Source of the DNA: an uncultured Mycoplasmatota bacterium
Lineage (GTDB): Bacteria; Bacillota_I; Bacilli_A; RF39; UBA660
Length of the DNA stretch: 57,387 nucleotides
Reading direction: 5' to 3'
Assembly (NCBI GenBank): GCA_900549285.1
Contig: URNW01000006.1
Span: 1-57,387 of the forward strand
Positions 1 through 8,012 of the stretch are shown here, piece by piece (the stretch's first letter is position 1; every line of letters starts with the position of its first letter). The notes beneath the pieces were generated by a model. That model was not told where the DNA came from. It made no database searches and saw only the letters and a program-made list of their open reading frames with translations. Made by a program: the position numbers and the translations under genes.

Positions 1-1163
1 AAAACGATAGCAGCGATCGTGATGATGCTTGTATAGAGTTGTACTTTATCTTTTGTTAGATAAGTAAGGCATAAAGGAGCAAGAACACTGAGCGAGATAA
101 CTAACATTGTTTCGGTACGCCATGCGAATTGGATCATGTACATAAATTCAGGCATCCACTGCCATGGAAAAATATTGAGAGATAGAAAGAAAGCGAGGAA
201 TGAAAACCAGTAGAGAAAAGTTATTTTTTTCTCTTTTTTCTTATCTTTGATTAATAAAATGGTGCTGATTACAAATAGAAGAATGACTAAAATATTGATA
301 AATTTCGGGACAGCCCAAGAATAATCGTCGAGTACTTGAATATATTCCAGTAACGTGTTGTTATAGGCTTGTAAAAAGTTTAATCCACTGAGGTAGTTCT
401 CGGCAAAGACAAGATAGTTCCCCATTATTTTGTGCTCTAATAAAGGTACTAAAATTGGTAAAATGAATAAAGTAACGGTGATGATAGCTGTAATTGCTAG
501 TTTTCGATTTTCTTTTTGCCAAAGTTTTTTAAAATAAATTAGGATAAATGGAATTAAGAACAAGGTGAAGTAAAGTGTAATGACTAAATGAGAATAAAAT
601 AGTCCAGTATATCCAATTGCAAATTGTAAGAAAAAGGTTTTCGGTTTCTCATCGATGAGATTGAATAAACTTAAAAGAACAAGGGGAATAAATAGGAAGG
701 TAAAACATTCATTTAAAGCGCCACGGACAATCATATCGCCCAATCGATAAGGCATTAGTAAAAAGATAATACTAGAAGCAAGAGCTACTATTTTTTTATG
801 GGAGATCTTTTCCGCGAGAAAGTAGACTTCTATTGCCGAAATGAATGTAATTAAGAAATAGACGACGGCTAAGGTGTCTAAAGTATCGAAACCAAAAGGA
901 CTTGTCAGTTTGGTAAGATAGGCTGTCGACGTATGAGGAAGTGGCGGATAGAAAATGTTGGTGGCATAGCCAAAGTTGTTTCCTACTTTATCTAATATTT
1001 TACTAGGAATAAAATGTTCGTCGATACTTTCGCGAATGGCATTGATGTTGGCCACGTGAAAGTTGGTATCGTGCCCTAGAATATGGGTTTCACTCAACAT
1101 CGGCATCATACTGATAATCGATAATAAGAAAATAATAAGTAGATATTTAATATGCTTTTTCAT
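1..1163 (-). CDS. Polytopic membrane protein (YfhO / PTPS-related family-like), 3' end outside window
   Basis: Reading the minus strand from ATG at 1163 gives an open frame of about 387 codons that runs off the left edge, so the C-terminus is missing. The N-terminus is a hydrophobic signal-anchor, followed by an exported loop containing GHDTNFHVANINAI. That GHDxxFHxxxI pattern is familiar from YfhO-like and 6-pyruvoyl-tetrahydropterin-synthase-related membrane proteins with a GT-C glycosyltransferase-like layout. At least eight further hydrophobic segments follow. Family membership suggests a role in cell-surface glycan or lipid-linked sugar handling, but no activity can be assigned. GC-richer codons (GCC, ACC, CTC, TCG) are commoner here than in most neighbours, which may mean a different history. 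No Shine-Dalgarno stronger than AAAGGTGG just upstream is needed to support the start. Confidence 0.75.
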   Translation of the reverse strand, partial: MKKHIKYLLIIFLLSIISMMPMLSETHILGHDTNFHVANINAIRESIDEHFIPSKILDKVGNNFGYATNIFYPPLPHTSTAYLTKLTSPFGFDTLDTLAVVYFLITFISAIEVYFLAEKISHKKIVALASSIIFLLMPYRLGDMIVRGALNECFTFLFIPLVLLSLFNLIDEKPKTFFLQFAIGYTGLFYSHLVITLYFTLFLIPFILIYFKKLWQKENRKLAITAIITVTLFILPILVPLLEHKIMGNYLVFAENYLSGLNFLQAYNNTLLEYIQVLDDYSWAVPKFINILVILLFVISTILLIKDKKKEKKITFLYWFSFLAFFLSLNIFPWQWMPEFMYMIQFAWRTETMLVISLSVLAPLCLTYLTKDKVQLYTSIITIAAIV

Positions 1164-1267
1164 AGGACCACCTTTTCTTTATTATACTATAAAATAAAAC
1201 ATTTTTGATGTTTATTTTGAAATGCTTTTCTTCCTTGAAAAAAGTGTACATTTTCGTGTAAATATGG

Positions 1268-1296
1268 TTGCTTTCAAGGGGAAATTGTGATATTTT
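1268..1296 (+). promoter_or_regulatory. Sigma-A-like promoter of HU gene
   Basis: TTGCTT (1268-1273), a 17-nt spacer and TATTTT (1291-1296) lie about 50 nt upstream of the HU start codon. Assigned by consensus matching only. Confidence 0.45.
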
Positions 1297-1303
1297 GTAT
1301 ATG

Positions 1304-1320
1304 TAAGCATAGAATGCTTA
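1304..1320 (+). promoter_or_regulatory. Perfect inverted repeat in HU leader
   Basis: TAAGCAT-AGA-ATGCTTA is a perfect 7-3-7 inverted repeat between the predicted -10 and the ribosome binding site of the HU gene. It could be an operator or a short 5' mRNA hairpin; the sequence does not decide which. Confidence 0.4.
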
Positions 1321-1344
1321 GAAAATATTGGAGGTTTTTTAGAA

Positions 1345-1620
1345 ATGAAAAAAGTAGAATTAGTAGAGGCAGTAGCTGAAAAAACTGGTTTAACAAAAGC
1401 AGATGCTACGAGAGCAATCGATGCAACGTTTGAAGTAATTACAGGTGCATTACAAGGTGGAGATAAAGTTCCTCTAGTTGGATTTGGAACATTTGCAGTA
1501 TCAGAAAGAGCTGCTAGAAGTGGAAGAAATCCTCAAACTGGTGAACCAGTAGAAATTCCAGCTCGTAAAGCTGTAACGTTTAAAGCAGGTTCTGCATTAA
1601 AAGAAGCCGTTAATGAATAA
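1345..1620 (+). CDS. hup: DNA-binding protein HU
   Basis: This is a 91-residue HU/IHF-family histone-like protein, the usual length. The N-terminal helical dimerisation region (KKVELVEAVAEKTGLTKADA) is followed by the GFGTF turn and the conserved DNA-arm signature GRNPQTGEPVEIPA, then the C-terminal VTFKAGSALKEAVN. It dimerises, bends DNA and helps compact the nucleoid. The start is preceded by TTGGAGG with good spacing. The gene stands alone between its own promoter and a terminator. Identification is secure from sequence motifs. Confidence 0.97.
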   Translation: MKKVELVEAVAEKTGLTKADATRAIDATFEVITGALQGGDKVPLVGFGTFAVSERAARSGRNPQTGEPVEIPARKAVTFKAGSALKEAVNE

Positions 1621-1621
1621 T

Positions 1622-1650
1622 AAAGAAAGGCGAATGCTTTTCTTTTTTTT
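1622..1650 (+). terminator. Rho-independent terminator after HU
   Basis: A ten-pair stem (1622-1631 with 1636-1645, one G.T pair) with loop GAAT runs directly into a T tract. It starts two nucleotides after the HU stop codon. Confidence 0.8.
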
Positions 1651-1671
1651 GTTAGTATCAATTTTTTTCTA

Positions 1672-1700
1672 TTATGAAGGGAATTTTTTTGTGATATAAT
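1672..1700 (+). promoter_or_regulatory. Candidate promoter of yfcE-DUF1848 pair
   Basis: TTATGA, a 17-nt spacer and a perfect TATAAT (1695-1700) precede TAGGTGAT and the ATG at 1719. Confidence 0.45.
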
Positions 1701-1718
1701 TTTTATAGGTGATTTATA

Positions 1719-2252
1719 ATGAAATATTTAGTAATATCAGATATTCATGGTTCTTTTTATTATGCTAGGAAAATACCAGAAATTGTGGAAAGAGAAAATA
1801 CTCAAAAATTAATATTATTAGGTGATTTATATTATCATGGGCCACGAAATTCTTTACCTAAAGATTATGCTCCTATGAAAGTGGCAGAACTTTTAAATTT
1901 TTATCAAGATCAAATTATTGCTATTAGAGGGAATTGTGATGCTTACGTAGATGAGACTATATCTTCTTTTCCTTTTCATGATTCTTATTCTCTTGATATT
2001 CAAGGTAAAAAATTTTTCTTTACACATGGACATATTTATCATAAAAAGCATATTCCTAAACATGTTGATATTTTGGTTTATGGGCACTTACATACTGGGT
2101 TTATCGAAGAACATGAAGGAGTAATTTGTGTAAATACGGGTTCTTTATCTTTACCTAAAAATCATACTCTTCATAGTTATGTTGTTATTGATGAAGAAAA
2201 GATTTCTTTAAAAGATATTGAAGGGAATATCATTTTAGAAAAGTATTTTTAA
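1719..2252 (+). CDS. yfcE: YfcE-type metallophosphodiesterase
   Basis: A 177-residue calcineurin-like phosphoesterase of the YfcE/MJ0936 subgroup. Metal-binding motifs appear in the expected order: SDIHG (residues 7-11), LLGDLYYHGPRN (about 33-44), RGNCDA (about 70-75), FTHGH (about 101-105) and VYGHLHTG (about 120-127). E. coli YfcE has the same HGPRN and RGNCD blocks and is a Mn-dependent phosphodiesterase on artificial substrates with no settled physiological role. The start has TAGGTGAT upstream. The stop is 18 nt before the DUF1848 gene, so the two are probably co-transcribed. Confidence 0.92.
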   Translation: MKYLVISDIHGSFYYARKIPEIVERENTQKLILLGDLYYHGPRNSLPKDYAPMKVAELLNFYQDQIIAIRGNCDAYVDETISSFPFHDSYSLDIQGKKFFFTHGHIYHKKHIPKHVDILVYGHLHTGFIEEHEGVICVNTGSLSLPKNHTLHSYVVIDEEKISLKDIEGNIILEKYF

Positions 2253-2270
2253 GTAGAAAGTTGTGGGAAT

Positions 2271-3158
2271 ATGATTTTAAATGTAAGTGGTAGAACGGAT
2301 ATTGTTGCTTTTTATACACCTTGGTTTATTTCACGCTACAAGGAAGGCTTTATTGATGTTAGAAATCCAATTTATCCCAAACTTGTTAGTCGTATTTATT
2401 TTAAAGATGTTGATATGATTGTATTTTGTACAAAAAATCCTCATCCTATTTTGCCTTATTTAAAAGAAATAAAACAGCCAATCCTTTTTCAAGTTACTCT
2501 TACTCCTTATCAAAAGGATATTGAACCAAATGTTCCTTCTAAAAAAGAAGTTATCGAAGATATTAGAAGAATTAGTTCGATTTTAGGGAAAGATTTTGTT
2601 TTTGTGCGATATGATCCCATTTTTTTAAGCATAAAATATTCCTTAAATTACCACATGAAAGCTTTTGAACGTCTTTGTAGTTTACTTGAAGGTTTTGTTA
2701 CTAAAATTATTGTTTCTTTTATGGATAATTATAAAAATGTTCAAAAGAATATGACAGTTTTACAAGCTCAAAGTTTTACATCTCAAGACTTTAAAGAAAT
2801 TGGCAAGAATTTTAGTAGGATTGCTAAAAACCATGGGATGACTGTTCAAACTTGTAGTGAGTATGAAACACTAGAAGAATATGGCTTTTTAGTAAATGAT
2901 TGTGTTTCAAGAGAATTTGCTAAAAATATTACTGGTAGGAGTTATCCAAAATGGCAAAGCAGAAATAATAAATACTGTAATTGTGCTAAAATGGTGGATA
3001 TTGGCTGGTATAATACATGTAGTCATTATTGTAAGTATTGCTATGCTAATTTTGATGAAAGTAAAATAGAAGAAAATAAAAAAAATCATCATTTTGATTC
3101 TACTATGTTAATTGGTTATTTAAATGATGATGATGTAATAAAAGTTAGAAAAGATTGA
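2271..3158 (+). CDS. DUF1848 family protein with C-terminal cysteine cluster
   Basis: A 295-residue protein matching the DUF1848 pattern: an N-terminal NVSGRTDIVAFYTPWF, a conserved FCTKNPHPILPYL and FVRYDPIF in the middle, and a C-terminal cysteine cluster (NNKYCNCAKMVDIG followed by CSHYCKYCYAN). The CxxxCxxC-like cluster is reminiscent of a radical-SAM or Fe-S site, but the family has no agreed biochemical role, so no reaction is assigned. It follows yfcE by 18 nt with no promoter between. Length is normal for the family. Confidence 0.8.
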   Translation: MILNVSGRTDIVAFYTPWFISRYKEGFIDVRNPIYPKLVSRIYFKDVDMIVFCTKNPHPILPYLKEIKQPILFQVTLTPYQKDIEPNVPSKKEVIEDIRRISSILGKDFVFVRYDPIFLSIKYSLNYHMKAFERLCSLLEGFVTKIIVSFMDNYKNVQKNMTVLQAQSFTSQDFKEIGKNFSRIAKNHGMTVQTCSEYETLEEYGFLVNDCVSREFAKNITGRSYPKWQSRNNKYCNCAKMVDIGWYNTCSHYCKYCYANFDESKIEENKKNHHFDSTMLIGYLNDDDVIKVRKD

Positions 3159-3201
3159 ATTTTATTTTTTATTTGTTAAGATTGGTTTAGGAGAAAATTA
3201 A

Positions 3202-3607
3202 ATGATTACTTTAGAAAAGAAAGATGTTATTTATTTGTATTTAAATTTAAAGAAAAAATATATGAGATTAAGTACTTGTACTTTTGCTGAAATTTATGAT
3301 TTTAGTCGGAATTTAATGGATAAATAAAGATGAAACTATTTTAGTTATTGATGGTAATACTTCTACTTGTCTTTTTGTTAGTGGAGATTATATTAGTATT
3401 GATGAGGGGAAAATGGAACATGTAAGTTATTGGTTGGAGTATGTTTATTTAAAACTATTTTCTATTATTTCATCTGGTTATCTTGAGAATATTTTTTTGC
3501 AGGTTTCAAAAAATGCTATTTTAAGGGAAGAAGAAAATTTGGAAAGAAAAAAAGCTAGATGGAATCGATTAAGCAAGGAATTTTATCGAAACTATAGAAT
3601 CATTTAA
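3202..3607 (+). pseudogene. Small unknown gene split by a frameshift
   Basis: An ATG at 3202 preceded by TAGGAGAAA opens a 41-codon frame ending at 3327. A second frame is open from about 3323 and reads on through 3607, giving coherent protein-like sequence (ETILVIDGNTSTCLFVSG, then EHVSYWLEYVYLKLF). Joining the frames near 3320-3328 (GATAAATAAAG) would give one protein of about 134 residues with an internal hydrophobic helix and a charged, helical C-terminus. I do not recognise the family. The 3' end overlaps the convergent DUF2974 gene by 8 nt. It may be a real pseudogene or a one-base assembly error. Confidence 0.5.
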
Positions 3608-4637
3608 CGAAAATAAGGATTAATAGTTCGGTTAATAAGTTTTGGGTTTCTTTATCTAATTTTTTAAATTCTTTTATTAATTTGAAAATTTCTTTTATTT
3701 TTATTTCTTTGGTATCTTTAATGTTGGTATTTTTAAAAATATTAAATAAGTTGGTAACTAGATTAATTCTTTCACTAAGGGGGAGCTTTTCTAGTTTTTT
3801 TGTTAGTTTTTCTTTTAAATTTTTACTTCTTTTACTTTGACTATCTCTAATGAGTGCTTTATCCTTACATTGCCAATTAAAAGCATCATGTTGTAAAATA
3901 TTCTTTCCTTTTGATTTTACTACTACATAATTGGGAGTGCTATAAAGAAGCATCCCAATAATACTTTCTTTGGGTACATACATTTTGATTCTTGGTTCTA
4001 CCTTTTTATATTCTTTTGATTCTATTTCTTTTTTTAAGAATCCTGGACCATCAAAATTATTAATTTTTACTACTTTTCTTCTTATCCAAAAATGGGCGTT
4101 CATTGTTGCACAAATCGCTAGATTTCCACCTTTAGAATGTCCTCCAACTCTAACCTTTTTATCCATAAGAGTAACAGCTTTATTTAGATAAATAGACGCA
4201 TATTTCTGGCTAGCTCCAGGGTAGAGATAAGTCATTTTAAAGTCTTCTTCCCAACCAATGATGGAGGAATCTGTCCCTGCAAAAGCAATAAAAATACTTT
4301 TATCACTTAATTTCATGGTTAGAGCTCCAAATTGCATATCATCATTTACAACATTTACATAATTATATAGTTGAATATCTTGATATCTTATGGAATTTTT
4401 CATAATTTGGAGCATTTTAAAAGTGTTGCTAATAAATAAGCCACGAAAGTTTTTCTTTTTATCGTTTAACTTTTCAGCGGATTCTTTAAGAGTTATCTTT
4501 CCTTTTCTGAAAGTTGGGACAATTCCTTGAAAATCAATATATGGTAAAAGTGATAAAATTAAGTTGTCAATTTCATTGAAAGGTAAATCATTAAATGCTT
4601 TATTTTTGTTTTTCTTTATATAATCAATTATATTCAT
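3600..4637 (-). CDS. DUF2974 (Mbeg1-like) alpha/beta-hydrolase
   Basis: A 345-residue lipase-like protein. The nucleophile elbow GGHSKGGNLA (about residues 166-175) matches the Mbeg1-like/DUF2974 family, as does the upstream FIAFAGTDSSIIGWEEDF, where the aspartate-tryptophan region follows the FAGTD motif. Substrate is unknown; a serine hydrolase acting on lipid or ester bonds is the family-based guess. The C-terminal third is lysine-rich and helical. The start has AAAGGAGC upstream. It lies 36 nt downstream of the M18 aminopeptidase gene on the same strand, so the two may form an operon. No signal peptide is visible. Confidence 0.78.
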   Translation of the reverse strand: MNIIDYIKKNKNKAFNDLPFNEIDNLILSLLPYIDFQGIVPTFRKGKITLKESAEKLNDKKKNFRGLFISNTFKMLQIMKNSIRYQDIQLYNYVNVVNDDMQFGALTMKLSDKSIFIAFAGTDSSIIGWEEDFKMTYLYPGASQKYASIYLNKAVTLMDKKVRVGGHSKGGNLAICATMNAHFWIRRKVVKINNFDGPGFLKKEIESKEYKKVEPRIKMYVPKESIIGMLLYSTPNYVVVKSKGKNILQHDAFNWQCKDKALIRDSQSKRSKNLKEKLTKKLEKLPLSERINLVTNLFNIFKNTNIKDTKEIKIKEIFKLIKEFKKLDKETQNLLTELLILIFVK

Positions 4638-4672
4638 ACCTTGCTCCTTTAGGTATTCATATTATATCATAA

Positions 4673-5920
4673 CTATAGAAATTTTATGGTATTATTTTCT
4701 ATTTTATAACTTGTTTCATAAAAATATTTTAAGGATTTTTCTAATCTTTTTAGATCTTCTAAACTAATTAGTTCATAACTAGAGTGCATAGCTAGCATAG
4801 ATAAGCCTATATCAAGAGAATTGATGCTTAAATGTTTTAGACTATATCCTGCTAAAGTTGAACCAGTACTATAATCATTTCGGGATGTATAATAAGAGTA
4901 TTTTATGTGATTTTGAATACAAATGTGTTTGAATATTGTTGAAGAGATACTGTTTGTACTACTGTTTACTTCTTTCATTATTAAAATTCCACTGTTTAGG
5001 GGAGGGGTATTCGTATGGTCAGATAATTCGTCATGATTTGGATGTCTAGCATGAGTATTGTCCACATTAATAATCATGGAATTAGCTAGTGTAGTTGTTA
5101 GATCTATTTTTAGAGTAATACATAGTTTTTTTAAAGTGTTTATTAAAAAGTTAGAATCTGCTCCTTCTAAAGTATTAGATCCTATTTCTTCGCTGTTAAA
5201 GATAACTAAAATATTGGTATCATTTCCTTTTTCCTTTAAAAAAGCATTTAATCCAGCATATGTACAAGATATATTATCAATTCTAGGACTCGCTAGTAAA
5301 TCTTTATTAATGATTGTGGGTTCTTCATTATTATATAGAAATAAATCATATTCAAAAAGATTTTTTTTGATTAGATCTTTAAGTTTAAAGTTTTTATTTA
5401 AAGAAATTATGGGCATTAGATCAATTTCTGTATTTAAATCTAAATTTGTATTTGCTTTATCATTTTGATGGATAGCAATACTTGGAATAATTGCTACTGT
5501 TTTTTTTAGGTCAATAATTTCTTTTATATATGATTGCTTTTCTTTTGTGATGATTCTTCCTGCGATAGATAAAGGCTTATCCATAAAAGCATAATTTAAT
5601 ATTCCTCCATAAGGAGCAACGTTTAACTTTTGATATCCATTTTCATAATATTCTGGATTTGGCTTAATTAAAAAGGATGGAGTATCGGCATGAGTTGAGA
5701 TAATTTTAAATTTATCTGTGTTTTTTTGAAGATTAAAAGCAATGATTGATGCATCATTGCGAATAATAAAATATTTGCTCTGATTTAAATTCCATTTTTT
5801 ATTTTCAAATAATTCTTGATATCCATAGTTTATTAATATATTTTTGACTTGATTAATACAGGTAAATGAACAAGTTCCATTTCTTAAAAATTCTAATAGA
5901 TTTTTGTTAAAGTTATTCAT
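4673..5920 (-). CDS. M18 family aminopeptidase
   Basis: A 415-residue M18 (aspartyl-aminopeptidase-like) metallopeptidase, close to the usual 420-450. Dizinc-site landmarks are present: STHADTPSFLIKP, ASPRIDNISCTYAGL (metal-binding aspartate), FNSEEIGS (catalytic Glu pair), DNTHARHPNH, and the C-terminal SMLAMHSSYEL with the last histidine ligand. The enzyme removes N-terminal residues from peptides in the cytoplasm. The start is preceded by AAAGGTGAGAAT. The gene is divergent from ylmC (118-nt gap) and upstream of the DUF2974 gene on the same strand. Confidence 0.92.
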   Translation of the reverse strand: MNNFNKNLLEFLRNGTCSFTCINQVKNILINYGYQELFENKKWNLNQSKYFIIRNDASIIAFNLQKNTDKFKIISTHADTPSFLIKPNPEYYENGYQKLNVAPYGGILNYAFMDKPLSIAGRIITKEKQSYIKEIIDLKKTVAIIPSIAIHQNDKANTNLDLNTEIDLMPIISLNKNFKLKDLIKKNLFEYDLFLYNNEEPTIINKDLLASPRIDNISCTYAGLNAFLKEKGNDTNILVIFNSEEIGSNTLEGADSNFLINTLKKLCITLKIDLTTTLANSMIINVDNTHARHPNHDELSDHTNTPPLNSGILIMKEVNSSTNSISSTIFKHICIQNHIKYSYYTSRNDYSTGSTLAGYSLKHLSINSLDIGLSMLAMHSSYELISLEDLKRLEKSLKYFYETSYKIENNTIKFL

Positions 5921-6038
5921 ATTCTCACCTTTATTAGTATGGATTAGAAAATAATAAGTATGCTTTTAATTCATTTTATCTTTTTTTATTTTAGTTATTT
6001 TAAAAGAATTTTTGGCATAATTTTAAATAGGTGGTACT

Positions 6039-6263
6039 ATGCGTTTAAGTGATTTACAGGCTAAAATGGTTGTGAATGTTAAAGATGGAAAACATTTGGG
6101 AACTATTATTGATGCTGAGGTCAATGAGACGGGGCAAATTCTTTATTTTACAGTTATGGTTCGCCATTTATTTAAAAGACTTTTTAAAAGTGAACCAGAA
6201 GTTAATGTTACAATTAGTCAAATTGTGAAAATTGGAACTGATGTTATCTTGGTAGAATTGTAA
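6039..6263 (+). CDS. PRC-barrel protein, YlmC/YmxH family
   Basis: A 74-residue PRC-barrel protein (MRLSDLQAKMVVNVKDGKHL, then DAEVNETGQILYFTV). Bacillus YlmC/YmxH proteins are small, about 80-residue proteins widespread in spore-forming Bacillota and usually annotated as sporulation-associated, with no known biochemical activity. TAGGTGG precedes the ATG. It lies just upstream of lspA but a good promoter begins inside its last codons, so lspA probably has its own transcript. Confidence 0.85.
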   Translation: MRLSDLQAKMVVNVKDGKHLGTIIDAEVNETGQILYFTVMVRHLFKRLFKSEPEVNVTISQIVKIGTDVILVEL

Positions 6264-6277
6264 TTTTGTGGTATACT
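6249..6277 (+). promoter_or_regulatory. Promoter of lspA-rluD
   Basis: TTGGTA (6249-6254), 17 nt, TATACT (6272-6277), overlapping the end of the PRC-barrel gene. The implied leader is only about 10 nt, which leaves the ribosome binding site at the extreme 5' end. Confidence 0.45.
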
Positions 6278-6293
6278 TGGGTAGGTGATTCAT

Positions 6294-6764
6294 TTGAATA
6301 AGAAAACTTATATTATGGCTGTATTTATTTTAATTATAGATCAAGTTAGTAAAAGCTTAATAGAAATATTTTTTAAACTGAATGAAAGTATTCCCGTTAT
6401 TCAAAATTTTTTCTATGTAACAGTTGCTCATAATACAGGAGGAGCTTGGAGTATTTTTAGTAATCATAGTTATTTTTTTATTATTGCCAGTGTTTTAGCA
6501 ATTGTTTTACTTATTAAGTTTATGTTTGGCTTTAAAAATAACCTTCGTAATAATATTGCTTTTGCCTGTCTTTTTGGAGGAATCTTTTCTAATTTGGCAG
6601 ATCGAATATTTTTGGGGTATGTTAGAGATTTTTTAGATTTTAAAATATTTGGATATGATTATCCAATATTTAATATAGCAGATGTTGCAATTGTAATTGG
6701 AGTTATATTACTTGTTGTAGCTGTGATTAAAGGAGAGGATCGTCGTGATAAAAGTAGTAAGTGA
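6294..6764 (+). CDS. lspA: Prolipoprotein signal peptidase II
   Basis: LspA cleaves the signal peptide of lipid-modified prolipoproteins at the membrane. Four hydrophobic segments and the family motifs are present: IDQVSK near the N-terminus, AHNTGGAWSIF, and the two catalytic aspartates in NLADRI and FNIADVAI. The start is best placed at TTG 6294, with TAGGTGAT (6282-6289) as ribosome binding site. A GTG at 6285 is in frame but lies inside that site. The 3' end overlaps rluD by 20 nt, a classic lspA-rluD arrangement. Confidence 0.95.
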   Translation: MNKKTYIMAVFILIIDQVSKSLIEIFFKLNESIPVIQNFFYVTVAHNTGGAWSIFSNHSYFFIIASVLAIVLLIKFMFGFKNNLRNNIAFACLFGGIFSNLADRIFLGYVRDFLDFKIFGYDYPIFNIADVAIVIGVILLVVAVIKGEDRRDKSSK

Positions 6765-7635
6765 TGAGGAAAATATTAGAATTGATAAATATTTAGCTAG
6801 TAAACTTGATTATTCTAGAGAATTTATTAGTAAACTGATTGGTCAAGGCTTTGTTTTGGTGAATGAAAAGGTTGTGAAAGCTAGTTATAAGGTTGGCTTA
6901 GGAGAAGAGATCGTTATTCATGAAGAAAATTTTAAAATAGATGATACTGTTGAAGCAGTTAAGATGGATTTAGATATTGTTTATGAAGATGAATATCTTA
7001 TGGTTATTAATAAACCTAGTGGATTGGTGGTTCATCCTGGTAATGGAAACTATTGTAATACTTTAGTTAATGGCCTTATGTATTATACTCATAGTTTAAG
7101 TGATATTGGAGGAGAGGTTCGTCCAGGAATTGTACATAGGATTGATAAAGATACTAGTGGCTTACTTCTTATTGCCAAAACAAATCAAGTTCATGAAATC
7201 TTAGCAGATGATTTTAAAAATAAACGAATTAAAAGAGAGTATATTGCTCTTTTGGATGGTGTTTTTAAAAATAGTAGTGCGACTATTGATGCTCCAATAG
7301 GAAGAGATAAGCAAAATAGAGAGAAAATGGCTGTTGTGGAAGATGGTAAAAGTGCTATCACACATATGAAAGTATTAAAAAGATATAAAAAGTATACATT
7401 AGTTAGTTGTATTCTTGAAACAGGACGGACTCATCAAATTCGTGTTCATTTAGCTTATATCGGATATCCTGTTCATAATGATCCTGTTTATTCTAAGAGG
7501 GAAGCAGATTCTTTTGGACAATTTCTTCATTCGTATAAAATGAATTTTATTCATCCAATCACAAAAAAAGAAATGGAGTTTGTTTGTCCACTTCCTGCTT
7601 ATTTTCAAAAATTTTTGGAAGAATTAGAAGCTTAG
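6745..7635 (+). CDS. rluD: 23S rRNA pseudouridine synthase, RluD family
   Basis: A 296-residue RluA-family pseudouridine synthase. The S4 RNA-binding domain spans about residues 9-60 (RIDKYLASKLDYSREFISKL). The catalytic motif HRIDKDTSGLLLIAK (about 131-145) contains the essential aspartate, and the C-terminal GRTHQIRVH is intact. RluD-type enzymes modify the helix 69 region of 23S rRNA. Translation starts at GTG 6745 with AGGAGAGG (6731-6738) inside the lspA coding region, so the two are translationally linked. Confidence 0.93.
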   Translation: MIKVVSDEENIRIDKYLASKLDYSREFISKLIGQGFVLVNEKVVKASYKVGLGEEIVIHEENFKIDDTVEAVKMDLDIVYEDEYLMVINKPSGLVVHPGNGNYCNTLVNGLMYYTHSLSDIGGEVRPGIVHRIDKDTSGLLLIAKTNQVHEILADDFKNKRIKREYIALLDGVFKNSSATIDAPIGRDKQNREKMAVVEDGKSAITHMKVLKRYKKYTLVSCILETGRTHQIRVHLAYIGYPVHNDPVYSKREADSFGQFLHSYKMNFIHPITKKEMEFVCPLPAYFQKFLEELEA

Positions 7636-7947
7636 AAAAACGGTTAGTATTAAGTTTAAGATGAATGCTGTTAACAAAAAATAAAGAAAAGGAAATATTT
7701 TTACTTGATGGAATATTTCTTTTATTTTTAAGTTTAAAATAAAGGAATTTATAAATAACATAATTCCTATAATCAAACTATAAATTAAGTCTTCAAAATA
7801 AAAATAATAAAGAGGTAAAATGATGAGAAAAATAAAATTGAGAATAATATAAAAGAGATGATCTTGATTTAAATTTTCTTGATATATAAAATAGTAAATT
7901 ACTATTAAAATTAAAAGAATAAATGTTAAATAAAATAACAAACTCAT
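7624..7947 (-). CDS. Small four-helix membrane protein of unknown function
   Basis: A 107-residue, strongly hydrophobic protein with about four predicted membrane segments separated by short Asn/Lys loops. The ATG at 7947 is preceded (minus strand) by AAGAGGTGG with good spacing, which supports real translation. The 3' end overlaps convergent rluD by 12 nt. It is divergent from the rhomboid gene across a 65-nt gap. I do not recognise the family. Confidence 0.6.
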   Translation of the reverse strand: MSLLFYLTFILLILIVIYYFIYQENLNQDHLFYIILNFIFLIILPLYYFYFEDLIYSLIIGIMLFINSFILNLKIKEIFHQVKIFPFLYFLLTAFILNLILTVFLSF

Positions 7948-8012
7948 TCTACCACCTCTTTACTAAATATATGTTTTGTTATAAAATAAAAGTACAGCGA
8001 GGTGAAAAGAAA

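Noticed and set aside
5058..5468. 136-codon plus-strand ORF
   Set aside because: Antisense shadow of the clearly coding M18 aminopeptidase gene.
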